From Billgrantia lactosivorans (GTDB taxonomy: Bacteria > Pseudomonadota > Gammaproteobacteria > Pseudomonadales > Halomonadaceae): a DNA stretch of 64,000 bases. The position numbers and the translations under genes were made by a program. The stretch covers positions 558,001 to 622,000 of the forward strand of contig NZ_QHGY01000001.1 in NCBI RefSeq assembly GCF_003254665.1, in the 5' to 3' direction. Within the stretch, counting starts at the first letter, position 1. Every line of letters starts with the position of its first letter. Below, piece by piece: positions 38,040 through 46,024 of this stretch. Under the pieces are notes generated by a model, which saw nothing but the letters and a program-made list of their open reading frames with translations, was not told the DNA's origin and searched no databases.

Positions 38040-38041
38040 GG

Positions 38042-38398
38042 TCAGGCCTCCGGCAGGGCCGCGACCACCATGATCTCGACCTTCCACTCGGGCCTGGCCA
38101 GCTTGGCCTCGAGGGCGGCACGCACCGGCGGGCGCCCCGGCACCACCCAGGCCTCCCAGGCCTCGTTCATCTGGCCGAACTCCGCCATGTCGGTGACCCA
38201 GACCTGGGCCGACAGCAGGTGCTGCTTGGAGGTACCGGCCTGGGCCAGCAGCTCGTCGATACGCGAAAGCACCTGCTCGGTCTGGCCGCGCATGTCGGCG
38301 CGAGTGTCGCTCGGCACCTGGCCGGCCAGGTAGACCGTGGCGTTGTGTATGGCGACCTGGCTCATGCGGGCGTTGCTGTCCTGGTACTCGATCGTCAT
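38042..38398 (-). CDS. RidA family protein (imine/enamine deaminase)
   Basis: This 118-residue YjgF/YER057c/UK114 protein has TVYLAGQVPSDTRADMRGQTEQVLSRIDELLAQAG and VWVTDMAEFGQMNEAWEAWV. The C-terminal PPVRAALEAKLARPEWKVEIMVVA has the Arg and the adjacent Glu/Lys pocket residues. RidA trimers hydrolyse enamine/imine intermediates made by PLP enzymes. It sits between a deacetylase gene and the cyclodeaminase-family gene in one operon, so its substrate is probably an imine generated by this cluster. Confidence 0.9.
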   Translation of the reverse strand: MTIEYQDSNARMSQVAIHNATVYLAGQVPSDTRADMRGQTEQVLSRIDELLAQAGTSKQHLLSAQVWVTDMAEFGQMNEAWEAWVVPGRPPVRAALEAKLARPEWKVEIMVVAALPEA

Positions 38399-38458
38399 GC
38401 CTGGGACTCCTCGTCGTGTTGTCGTGGTGTTGCGGCGATGATGGGGTGGGGCCGCCGT

Positions 38459-39493
38459 TCAGGCATCGCTGAAGCCTTCCATGAAGGCAGCCAGGTTGTG
38501 CCCCAGGTGCTCGGTCGGATAGCCGCCCTCCTGCACCAGCACGGTGGGCAAGCCCAACCGACGCAACTGGCGGCCGACCGCGATGAAATCCTCGGTCTCC
38601 AGCGTCATGCCCGCCAGCGGGTCGTCACGATGGGCGTCGAGCCCCAGGGCGACGATCATCGCCTCGGGACGAAAGGCCTGCATGCGTTCCAGCAGCGTTT
38701 CCAGCGCGTCGAGGAAGACGGCACCGTCGCTGCCCAAGGGAAGCGGCAGGTTGACGTTGGCACCCAGCCCCTCGCCCATGCCCTCCTCGTTGGCGCCGCC
38801 CCAGAAGAACGGATAGAAGTCGGCGGGATCGACATGCAGCGACCCCGTCCAGACGTCACCCCGGTAGTAGAAGATGTCCTGGGTGCCGTTGCCGTGGTGC
38901 AGGTCGACGTCGACGATCGCGACCCGTGAGAACTGCTCGCGCAGCACCGTCGCCGCCAACGCCGAGTTGTTGAGAAAGCAGAAGCCGCCCGCCCGATCCG
39001 GCCCGGCGTGATGACCGGGCGGACGGCACAGCGCGTAGGTGGTGCCGTGGCCGCCGAGCAGCGCCTCCGCCGCGGCCTCGGCCGTGGCCGCACTGGCCAG
39101 GATGCCGCGGAAGCTGTCGGCGCCCATGGGGCACGCCATGTCGTGCATGTGCCAGCCCGCCTGCCCTACCGGATGGCGCGGATAGTGGTGCCCGCCGCCG
39201 CATGGATGAATGTTGGGCATCACCAGTTCGGCGGCACCCGGCAGCTCACGCCAGCGGGAATGAATCGTCTCGAGAAAACTCAGGTAGCGCGGCGTGTGGA
39301 TCTGCGCCAGGCGGCTGCGCAGGCGCGGGGTGTCGACGTCCTCCGGCGCGTGCAGCGTCAAACCCGCCGCGGCCAATCCCCTGGCCAGCAGCTCGGCCCG
39401 CACCGGGCCCTCCGGGGAAGACGTGAGCTGGCCACGCACCAGGAAGCTGGCAGGCGCATGGTGCTCCTGGTCGGGGTGGTAGAAGAGCTTCAT
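38459..39493 (-). CDS. Acetylpolyamine amidohydrolase-like deacetylase (second family member)
   Basis: This 344-residue member of the histone-deacetylase family resembles bacterial acetylpolyamine amidohydrolases: it begins MKLFYHPDQEHHAPASFLVRG and has RPPGHHAGPDRAGGFCFLNN, DVDLHHGNGTQDIFY (zinc site) and a terminal VLVQEGGYPTEHLG. The insert WGGANEEGMGEGLGANVNLPLP is typical of the polyamine type. The start at 39493 was chosen because family similarity begins there; 19 upstream codons are unrelated. It is the first enzyme gene of the operon and should release acetate from acetylated polyamines or amines. Confidence 0.88.
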   Translation of the reverse strand: MKLFYHPDQEHHAPASFLVRGQLTSSPEGPVRAELLARGLAAAGLTLHAPEDVDTPRLRSRLAQIHTPRYLSFLETIHSRWRELPGAAELVMPNIHPCGGGHHYPRHPVGQAGWHMHDMACPMGADSFRGILASAATAEAAAEALLGGHGTTYALCRPPGHHAGPDRAGGFCFLNNSALAATVLREQFSRVAIVDVDLHHGNGTQDIFYYRGDVWTGSLHVDPADFYPFFWGGANEEGMGEGLGANVNLPLPLGSDGAVFLDALETLLERMQAFRPEAMIVALGLDAHRDDPLAGMTLETEDFIAVGRQLRRLGLPTVLVQEGGYPTEHLGHNLAAFMEGFSDA

Positions 39494-39580
39494 CACGGGT
39501 CCTTGGCGAAGCGATGTTGATGGCCGCACACACGCCCGCTCGCGGCACACGGGCGGACCACGGACAAGGCGGTGCTACTG

Positions 39581-40432
39581 TCAGATTAGAACGCGTGCGC
39601 CGACGGTGCTTGCCCGGAAGTCATCAAGGCTTGCCCCAGGCTCGGGAAATGCCTCGGCCTCACGCCGCTCGGCGGAGGGGGTGGCGGCGAAGTGACGCCG
39701 ATAGGCGCGGCTGAAGCTACCCTGGTCGCGAAAGCCGACCAGGGCCGCGATCTGTCCCAGGCTCAGGCCGCTGCGCAGCACCAGCGTGCGGGCATGGCCC
39801 AGCCGCCGCCGCTGGACATGCGCCAGCGGCGTGATGCCGGTGAGTTCACGAAACAGGGCGTGGAAATGCCCGGGACTGAGGGCGCAGAGAGCCGCCAGCC
39901 GCTCGACCCGGATCTCGTCGGCCAGATGCCGGTCGATCCAGTCGTCGAGGCGCTCGAGATCGATGCGCGCCGCGGGCCGCCTGGCTGGCGCAGAGCGGGA
40001 GACCCGGCCGGGCGCGTCCTCCCGGAAGTGCAGGTAGAGCGCTCGCAGCAGCAGCGCGGCGATTTCGCTGTGCAGTGCGGGAAAATGCTCCAGCTGCGCC
40101 ATCAGCGTGGCGGCGAGCCGGTGGAGACGTTGCGGCACGTGAAAGAAGCGCGGCCGCTCGAACAGCCGCTTGAGCCCCTCGCCATCGCGCATGGCCCCCA
40201 GCGCGGCCAGGGGAACGTCGAGCACGAAGGTGCGGTTGCATCCGTCGCCTTCGTACTCGTGATGGGAAGCGCAGGGAATCAGGCAGCCGCGCGCCTCGTG
40301 GACGCGGCCACCCAGCCCCTCGACGTCGAGCTCGGTGGTGCCGCAGGTCGCCAGGATCAGCTGATGGTGCGCATGGTCATGGGAGACGTGCTCGTGCCCC
40401 AGGTTGCAGGTGCGCAAGTCGAGTAGAGACAT
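39581..40432 (-). CDS. AraC-family transcriptional regulator
   Basis: This 283-residue regulator has an N-terminal cupin-like sensor (HVSHDHAHHQLILATCGTTELD, with a His cluster) and a C-terminal pair of AraC helix-turn-helix motifs (RVERLAALCALSPGHFHALFREL and LGQIAALVGFRDQGSFSRAYRRHF). It lies 87 bases upstream of the deacetylase operon on the same strand and is the obvious candidate to control it. The His-rich cupin suggests a small-molecule effector, unidentified. Confidence 0.87.
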   Translation of the reverse strand: MSLLDLRTCNLGHEHVSHDHAHHQLILATCGTTELDVEGLGGRVHEARGCLIPCASHHEYEGDGCNRTFVLDVPLAALGAMRDGEGLKRLFERPRFFHVPQRLHRLAATLMAQLEHFPALHSEIAALLLRALYLHFREDAPGRVSRSAPARRPAARIDLERLDDWIDRHLADEIRVERLAALCALSPGHFHALFRELTGITPLAHVQRRRLGHARTLVLRSGLSLGQIAALVGFRDQGSFSRAYRRHFAATPSAERREAEAFPEPGASLDDFRASTVGARVLI

Positions 40433-40514
40433 GACGGCTTCTTGATGCCTGCTCGGCCAGGAAAGCTACTACCCTACCCTGCCGAGCGGCTTCGCGAAAC
40501 CGGCGTGCCTGCGA

Positions 40515-40802
40515 TCAGCAGCGGCCCTTCATGGCCTGCCCAGGCGGGCAGAACCCCCCGCGGGGACGGTAGCGATCGCGATAACGGCGACCGTCATGAC
40601 GATGACCGTCGTAGTAGTAGCGGCGCTCGACATGGCGATCCCGGTGGCGATGACGATACTTGTCACCGTGGTAGTGGCCATGGGAGCCATCGACCACCAC
40701 CAGAGGCTCGGGCGTGATGCGCGCCGGCGAATAGCTGCAGCCGGCCAGCAACAGCATGAGGGGCACGAAGGCCAGGGTGAGCAAGCGCAGGGACGTTTTC
40801 AT
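40515..40802 (-). CDS. Small His/Arg/Tyr-rich lipoprotein with a C-terminal FCPPGQA motif (paralogue 1)
   Basis: This 95-residue lipoprotein has a signal peptide ending LLLAGC and a mature start CSYSPARI. A central basic, His-, Tyr- and Arg-rich stretch (residues about 42-78) follows. The C-terminus is GGFCPPGQAMKGRC with two Cys. Its N- and C-terminal blocks recur in the 59-residue protein encoded 106 bases upstream on the same strand. The middle stretch is absent there and could be an expanded low-complexity insertion. The function is unknown; the two Cys may form a disulfide in the periplasm. Confidence 0.8.
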   Translation of the reverse strand: MKTSLRLLTLAFVPLMLLLAGCSYSPARITPEPLVVVDGSHGHYHGDKYRHRHRDRHVERRYYYDGHRHDGRRYRDRYRPRGGFCPPGQAMKGRC

Positions 40803-40908
40803 GGCATTTACCTCTCAGGGCAAGAGCTCCAGACGCCCCCCTTCGGTTCCCGTTCGGAGTCTTTATGGATACACCTGTCAGTCTAGCGCGCCTTGGCAGG
40901 TGGCGTTC

Positions 40909-41088
40909 TCAGCAGCGGCCCTTCTTCGCCTGCCCCGGGGGGCAGAAGCCACCGCCATGATGCCCGCCGCGGTCATCGTCGATGACGATCAGCGGTTCGG
41001 ACTTGATACGTGCCGGCTGGTAGCTGCATCCAGCCACCAGCAAGGCGGCCAGGACCAGGATGAAAGGAAACAACAGACGCCGTGACAT
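40909..41088 (-). CDS. Small lipoprotein with a C-terminal FCPPGQA motif (paralogue 2)
   Basis: This 59-residue lipoprotein has a signal peptide with lipobox LLVAGC, a mature start CSYQPARI, a short acidic/His segment and the C-terminus GGFCPPGQAKKGRC. It is clearly a paralogue of the neighbouring 95-residue protein, sharing CSYxPARIxxEPL and FCPPGQAxKGRC. The start at 41088 is used because the signal peptide begins there. The open frame continues upstream for 78 codons with no matching features. Confidence 0.8.
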   Translation of the reverse strand: MSRRLLFPFILVLAALLVAGCSYQPARIKSEPLIVIDDDRGGHHGGGFCPPGQAKKGRC

Positions 41089-41242
41089 GACGTATCTCCA
41101 GGTTGACGAACAGTGTTCATGATAGCGAATTACGGCGTATTTACACATGTGGCGAAGCGGCAACAAGCCAGTCGCCAGAGTGCGACATTGCCAGTCCGGG
41201 AAGAAAGCGCGATAGTGCTGTCTCGTTAGTCTGCAAACGGGA

Positions 41243-42463
41243 ATGCTCGCCATCATGGACGCTCTTCGCCGCCACTCGTTGCTGCTGATCCTGCTCGGCA
41301 GCCTGGTCATCTCGCTGGCCATGGGGCTGCGTCATGGTTTCGGCCTGTTCCTCGAGCCGATGAGCAGCGAGCTGGGCTGGGGGCGCGAGGTCTTCGCCTT
41401 CGCCCTGGCGCTGCAGAACCTCATCTGGGGCTTCGCCCAGCCCTTCACCGGGGCGCTGGCGGACCGCTACGGCGCCGCCCGGGTGGTCGCGGTCGGCGGC
41501 GTCCTCTATGCCCTGGGCCTGCTGTTCATGGGCCTTTCGGAATCGGCGCTGGGCATGTCGCTCGCGGCGGGGCTGCTGATCGGCCTGGGTCTTTCGGGCA
41601 CCACGTTCTCGGTCATTCTCGGCGCCGTGGGGCGCGCCGTGGCCCCCGAGAAACGCAGCATGGCCATGGGCATCGTCAGCGCGGCGGGGTCGTTCGGCCA
41701 GTTCGCCATGCTGCCGGGCACCCTGGGTCTGCTCGGCTGGCTCGGCTGGTCGGCGGCCCTGCTGGCCATGGGCGCCCTGGCCGCCATGATGGTGCCGCTC
41801 GGCGCCATGCTGAAGGACCGCCCCTCGGCGCGCCAGGCCACGGATCTCTCGCTGCGCGCGGCGCTGGACGAGGCCGCCGGGCATCGCGGCTTCTGGCTGC
41901 TGTGCCTGGGCTTCTTCGTCTGCGGCTTCCAGGTAGTGTTCATCGGCGTGCACCTTCCCGGCTACCTGTTCGACAACGGCCTGGCCGTCAAGGTGGGCAG
42001 CACCACGCTGGCCCTGGTCGGCCTGTTCAACATCTTCGGCACCTACACCGCCGGATGGCTGGGCGGGCTCTACTCCAAGCCGCGCCTGCTAAGCTGGCTC
42101 TATCTCGCTCGTGGCGCGGTGATCATGGCGTTCGTCTTCCTGCCGCTGAGCCCCGCCAGCGCCTACCTGTTCGGCATCGCCATCGGCCTGCTGTGGCTCT
42201 CCACGGTACCCCTGACCAACGGCATCGTGGCCGCGGTGTTCGGCGTGCGCCATCTCTCCATGCTCGGCGGCATCGTCTTCCTGTTCCACCAGGTCGGCTC
42301 GTTCACCGGCGTGTGGCTGGGCGGCCTGCTCTACGACCTGCATGGCGATTACGACGTGGTCTGGAAGCTCGCCATCCTGCTCTCGGTGGTCGCGGCGCTG
42401 CTGCATTGGTTCATCAGCGAGGCCCCGATCAAGCGCTCCGTCCCCGCTCGGGCTCAGGCATGA
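41243..42463 (+). CDS. MFS transporter
   Basis: This 406-residue protein has about 12 hydrophobic helices and the major-facilitator motif GALADRYGAARVV in the loop between helices 2 and 3. It resembles the oxalate/formate-like and monocarboxylate-like branch (RHGFGLFLEPMSSELGWGREVFAFALALQN, FHQVGSFTGVWLGG). The substrate is not known. The start may be at 41243 or four codons later (MDALRRH). It overlaps a short downstream reading frame by ATGA. Confidence 0.87.
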   Translation: MLAIMDALRRHSLLLILLGSLVISLAMGLRHGFGLFLEPMSSELGWGREVFAFALALQNLIWGFAQPFTGALADRYGAARVVAVGGVLYALGLLFMGLSESALGMSLAAGLLIGLGLSGTTFSVILGAVGRAVAPEKRSMAMGIVSAAGSFGQFAMLPGTLGLLGWLGWSAALLAMGALAAMMVPLGAMLKDRPSARQATDLSLRAALDEAAGHRGFWLLCLGFFVCGFQVVFIGVHLPGYLFDNGLAVKVGSTTLALVGLFNIFGTYTAGWLGGLYSKPRLLSWLYLARGAVIMAFVFLPLSPASAYLFGIAIGLLWLSTVPLTNGIVAAVFGVRHLSMLGGIVFLFHQVGSFTGVWLGGLLYDLHGDYDVVWKLAILLSVVAALLHWFISEAPIKRSVPARAQA

Positions 42464-42585
42464 ACCGGGCCCGACGGGTGAAACTCGCGGCGCTGCTGGC
42501 CCTCGGCGGCGCCCTGGCGCTGGTGTGGTGGGGCTGGCACGCGGTCGACGCCTCGCTGCTGCTGCTCGGCACTCGCTTGTGTTGA
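42460..42585 (+). CDS. Putative 41-residue single-helix membrane peptide coupled to the MFS gene
   Basis: A short reading frame starts in the ATGA overlap with the MFS stop codon and encodes MNRARRVKLAALLALGG, a hydrophobic helix containing ALVWWGWHAV, and a short tail ending LGTRLC. The basic N-terminus plus one helix is the pattern of a small inner-membrane protein. Coupled start position and membrane character support it; there is no named family I can recognise. Confidence 0.5.
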   Translation: MNRARRVKLAALLALGGALALVWWGWHAVDASLLLLGTRLC

Positions 42586-42617
42586 GACAGGCGGCCCGTC
42601 GTCGGTCAGGCAGGAGG

Positions 42618-43595
42618 TCAGTTGCGTGGCTGGGTGGCCGTTGCCTCCCGCGCCTCGTGCTCCCCGTGCCACAATGCCCAGGCGGTTTGGCTGGTGAAAT
42701 CGATCTCGTCGATATTCCCGGCCAGGAAGTCGAGCAACGCACGCACGGCCGGCAGCACGCCGCGACGCGAGGGAAAGACGGCATGCAGGATGCCGCCGCG
42801 CGGCTCCCAGCCAGGCAGCACGTCGACGAGTCGCCCCGCCTTCAAGTCTTGTCCTGCCACCAGCAGTGCCAGCTTGACCACGCCCAGGCCCGCAAGCGCA
42901 GCCTGATGCAGCGTCTCGGCATTGTCCGTGACCAGCCGTGGTTGGTGGCGAATCCGGGCGCTCGCGCCCTCCGGTCCGTCGAGTACCCAGTGGTGCTGCC
43001 GGTCGACCTGATCGAAGTCCAGGCTGGGCAGACCCGCCAAATCCCCCGGCGCCCGCGGCAGCGGGCGCTGCGCGAGTAGCGCTGGCGAGGCCACCAGGCG
43101 CTGGGGGCTGCGCGACAGCACCTTCATCGAAAGATCGCTATCCTCGAGCGGCGGGAAGCGCACCCGGATGGCCATGTCGAATCCCTCCTTGATCACGTCC
43201 ACCCGGCGGCTGGTGGCTTCCACCTGCACCTCCACGTCGGGGCACTGCGCCATGAAACGCACCAGCAGCGGCGTGATGAGGTAGTGCAGCAGGCTCGGCG
43301 GGCAACTCAGGCGCACCGTCCCCCGCGGCTGCTGCAGATTGGTCTTGATCAGCGCCTCGGCCGCTTCGGCCTCGACCAGCATCGCCACGCAGTGGCGGTA
43401 GTACGCCTGGCCCAGTTCGGTAACCGACAGCTGACGGGTCGAGCGATGGATCAGCCGGGTTCCCAGGCGCTCCTCCAGTTGCGCGATGCGCCGGCTCAGC
43501 TTCGACTTGGGAATGCCCAGGGCACGGCCGGCCGGAGCGAAGCCCCCGTGATCCACCACCTGGACGAAGTAGTAGAGGTCGTTGAGATCCTGCAT
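42618..43595 (-). CDS. LysR-family transcriptional regulator
   Basis: This 325-residue protein has an N-terminal LysR helix-turn-helix (FAPAGRALGIPKSKLSRRIAQLEERLGTRLIHRSTR) and a C-terminal effector domain typical of the CrgA/DsdC-like branch (PPSLLHYLITPLLVRFMAQCPDVEVQVEATSRRVDVIKEGFD). It is divergent from the pirin gene 125 bases away and is the likely regulator of the five-gene pirin cluster. The effector is unknown; such clusters often respond to quinones or electrophiles. Confidence 0.9.
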   Translation of the reverse strand: MQDLNDLYYFVQVVDHGGFAPAGRALGIPKSKLSRRIAQLEERLGTRLIHRSTRQLSVTELGQAYYRHCVAMLVEAEAAEALIKTNLQQPRGTVRLSCPPSLLHYLITPLLVRFMAQCPDVEVQVEATSRRVDVIKEGFDMAIRVRFPPLEDSDLSMKVLSRSPQRLVASPALLAQRPLPRAPGDLAGLPSLDFDQVDRQHHWVLDGPEGASARIRHQPRLVTDNAETLHQAALAGLGVVKLALLVAGQDLKAGRLVDVLPGWEPRGGILHAVFPSRRGVLPAVRALLDFLAGNIDEIDFTSQTAWALWHGEHEAREATATQPRN

Positions 43596-43720
43596 GGCAT
43601 GCCGCCCTTGTCGTTCTGCTGATGGAACGGTGAGTGTGAATTATACCCTCTACTGACCATTGCGTTCCTCTCATAAGCTTCCTGTATCGGCATAATCCCA
43701 ATCCATGCAGGAGCCAGACC

Positions 43721-44590
43721 ATGAAGAGAATCCAAGGCATCTATGGCGCCCCTCGCGGTCACTGGGTCGGCGACGGTTTCCCCGTGCGCTCGCTGTTCAG
43801 CTATGACCGCCTTGGCGCCGATCACCTCAGCCCGTTTCTACTGCTCGACCATGCCGGCCCCCATGACTTCGCGCCGGCGAGCCGCCCCCGCGGCGTGGGT
43901 GCCCACCCGCATCGCGGCTTCGAGACCGTGACCCTGGTCTATCGCGGCGAGCTGGAGCATCGCGACTCCACCGGCAGCGGCGGGCGCATCGGCGAGGGCG
44001 ACGTGCAGTGGATGACCGCGGGGGCCGGCATCGTGCACGAGGAGTTCCACTCGCAGGCCTTTACCGAACGGGGCGGCACGCTGGAAATGGTCCAGCTGTG
44101 GGTCAACCTGCCGGCCCGACACAAGTCGACGCCGGCGGCCTACCAGACCCTGCTCGACGCCGACATCCCGCGGGTGACACTGCCTCGGCGAGCCGGTGAG
44201 CTCAGGGTGATCGCCGGTGAATACCAGGGGCATGCGGGGCCGGCCCATACCTTCACCCCGATCGAGGTGTGGGATCTGCGCCTGGAATCGGGCGCGGAGA
44301 CGACCCTGCGGGTGCCCGAGGGGCACACCACGCTGCTGGTGGTGCTGGAGGGAACGATACAGGTCAACGGCGAGGCCGTGGTACGTGATGCCGGCCTGGT
44401 GTGCTTCGAGCGCCAGGGCGACGGGATACGCCTGGAGGCCAACAACGATGCCAGGCTGCTGCTGCTCGCCGGGGACCCCCTGGGCGAGCCGGTGGCGGGC
44501 TACGGCCCCTTCGTGATGAACAGCGAAGCCGAGATACATCAGGCTTTCGCCGATTTACAGGCCGGCAAGTTCGGCCGCCTGGCGGGCTAG
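43721..44590 (+). CDS. Pirin family protein (first copy)
   Basis: This 289-residue bicupin of the pirin family has the N-terminal metal site (GVGAHPHRGFETVTLVYRGELEHRDS, with two His, a third His and a nearby Glu), then WMTAGAGIVHEEFHSQ. Bacterial pirins bind iron; some act as quercetin 2,3-dioxygenases and others as redox-sensitive partners of enzymes or regulators. It opens a cluster with an isochorismatase-like hydrolase, a monooxygenase-fold protein, a second pirin and a flavin reductase. The start has a CAGGAG ribosome site. Confidence 0.92.
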   Translation: MKRIQGIYGAPRGHWVGDGFPVRSLFSYDRLGADHLSPFLLLDHAGPHDFAPASRPRGVGAHPHRGFETVTLVYRGELEHRDSTGSGGRIGEGDVQWMTAGAGIVHEEFHSQAFTERGGTLEMVQLWVNLPARHKSTPAAYQTLLDADIPRVTLPRRAGELRVIAGEYQGHAGPAHTFTPIEVWDLRLESGAETTLRVPEGHTTLLVVLEGTIQVNGEAVVRDAGLVCFERQGDGIRLEANNDARLLLLAGDPLGEPVAGYGPFVMNSEAEIHQAFADLQAGKFGRLAG

Positions 44591-44663
44591 CGGCTACGCC
44601 GCGCCCAACCGCGCCCGGCTGCCCCTGACCGGGCGTTTTCACTCACCCTGGAGGAAAGACACC

Positions 44664-45284
44664 ATGTCCTTTACCTACCACCGTCTCGACAAGAACGACG
44701 TGGCCCTGCTGATGGTCGATCATCAAGCCGGCCTGCTCTCGCTGGTGCGCGACTTCAGCCCCGACGACTTCAAGAACAACGTGCTGGCCCTGGCCGACAT
44801 CGCCAAGTTCTTCGAGATCCCCACCCTTCTCACCACCAGCTTCGAGAACGGCCCCAACGGGCCCATGGTGCCGGAACTGAAGGAGATGTTCCCCGACGCG
44901 CCCTACTTCGCCCGCCCCGGGCAGATCAACGCCTGGGACAACGAGGAGTTCGTCGCGGCGGTCAAGGCCACCGGCAAGAGGCAGCTGCTGATCGCCGGCG
45001 TGGTCACCGAGGTGTGCGTCGCCTTCCCCGCCCTCTCGGCGCTGGAGGAAGGCTTCGAGGTGTTCGTGGTCACCGACGCCTCCGGCACCTTCAACCCGAC
45101 CACCCGGGACGCCGCCTGGGAGCGCATGTCGCAAGCCGGCGCCCAGCTGATGACCTGGTTCGGCGTCGGCTGCGAACTGCACCGCGACTGGCGCAACGAC
45201 ATCGAGGGCTTCGGCGGCCTGCTGGCCGGCCACCTGCCGGCCTACGCCAACCTGATCCAGAGCTACACCGCCCAGAAGGGCTGA
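44664..45284 (+). CDS. Isochorismatase-family hydrolase, YcaC-like
   Basis: This 206-residue cysteine hydrolase of the YcaC type has Asp19 (MVDHQAGL), Arg84 (YFARPG) in the place of the usual Lys, and nucleophile Cys118 (GVVTEVCVAF). These positions match those I recall for YcaC proteins, whose natural substrate is not known. The full length equals YcaC. It is the second gene of the pirin cluster, with a GGAGG-type ribosome site. Confidence 0.9.
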   Translation: MSFTYHRLDKNDVALLMVDHQAGLLSLVRDFSPDDFKNNVLALADIAKFFEIPTLLTTSFENGPNGPMVPELKEMFPDAPYFARPGQINAWDNEEFVAAVKATGKRQLLIAGVVTEVCVAFPALSALEEGFEVFVVTDASGTFNPTTRDAAWERMSQAGAQLMTWFGVGCELHRDWRNDIEGFGGLLAGHLPAYANLIQSYTAQKG

Positions 45285-45350
45285 TGGGTACGGGCCCGGC
45301 GGATGCCGGGCTCCGCCCCACCGGCCATCCAATCGCCATGGAGGCTTTCC

Positions 45351-45926
45351 ATGTCCGTCTCCGACCCCGCCCCCTCGGCCCACTGCGAAGGGGCTACCAT
45401 CCAGATCCACCACCGGGTCAGGCCCGAGGCCGTGGATCGCTACGAGACCTGGCTGCGCCAGATCATCATGACCGCCGGGCGCTTTCCCGGCCATCAGGGG
45501 GTGCACATCCTGCGCCCGCCGGCAGGCCACCACGACTACGAGATCGCCGTACGCTTCGCCAGCGATGACGACGCCCGGCGCTGGCGGGAATCCTCGGAGC
45601 GGCGCGAACTGATGACCGGCATCCAGCCCGACCTGCAGCAGGCCGAGCGAGTGGAGATCGTCAGCGGCATCGACTACTGGTTCACCCCGCCCACCCCCAC
45701 CAGCCCGCAACCGACCCGCTGGAAGCAGTGGCTGGTGACCTCGGCGGTGATCTGGCCCCTGACCATGATCGTGCCGCTGCTGTGGCAACCGCTCTTCGAC
45801 CTGCTGCCGCTGCTGCATACCTGGGGCGTCCGCCATGGCCTGGTGGCAGTCACCATCGTCGGCCTGGTGGTCTACGTCATCATGCCGCGGGTGGTGAGGC
45901 GGGTGGCACCCTGGCTGTTCCGCTGA
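45351..45926 (+). CDS. Antibiotic biosynthesis monooxygenase (ABM) domain protein with a membrane tail
   Basis: This 191-residue protein has an N-terminal ABM/ferredoxin-like domain, residues about 12-110 (IQIHHRVRPEAVDRYETWLRQI, HILRPPAGHHDYEIAVRFAS). A C-terminal pair of hydrophobic helices follows (LVTSAVIWPLTMIVPLLW and VAVTIVGLVVYVIMPRVV). ABM domains oxidise quinol-like rings without cofactor or serve in stress responses; the membrane anchor suggests work near lipid-soluble quinones. The start at 45351 has a GGAGG site and begins the family domain; the upstream frame is not similar. Confidence 0.82.
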   Translation: MSVSDPAPSAHCEGATIQIHHRVRPEAVDRYETWLRQIIMTAGRFPGHQGVHILRPPAGHHDYEIAVRFASDDDARRWRESSERRELMTGIQPDLQQAERVEIVSGIDYWFTPPTPTSPQPTRWKQWLVTSAVIWPLTMIVPLLWQPLFDLLPLLHTWGVRHGLVAVTIVGLVVYVIMPRVVRRVAPWLFR

Positions 45927-46024
45927 GCCTTCGCCGGCTCGGCTCCATATCGGCAGGCAGCGAAGCAAGCGCCTATGCTGTAACCAACTTGCCAGGCTGC
46001 CCTGGCCTCATCGAGACCCCCGTC

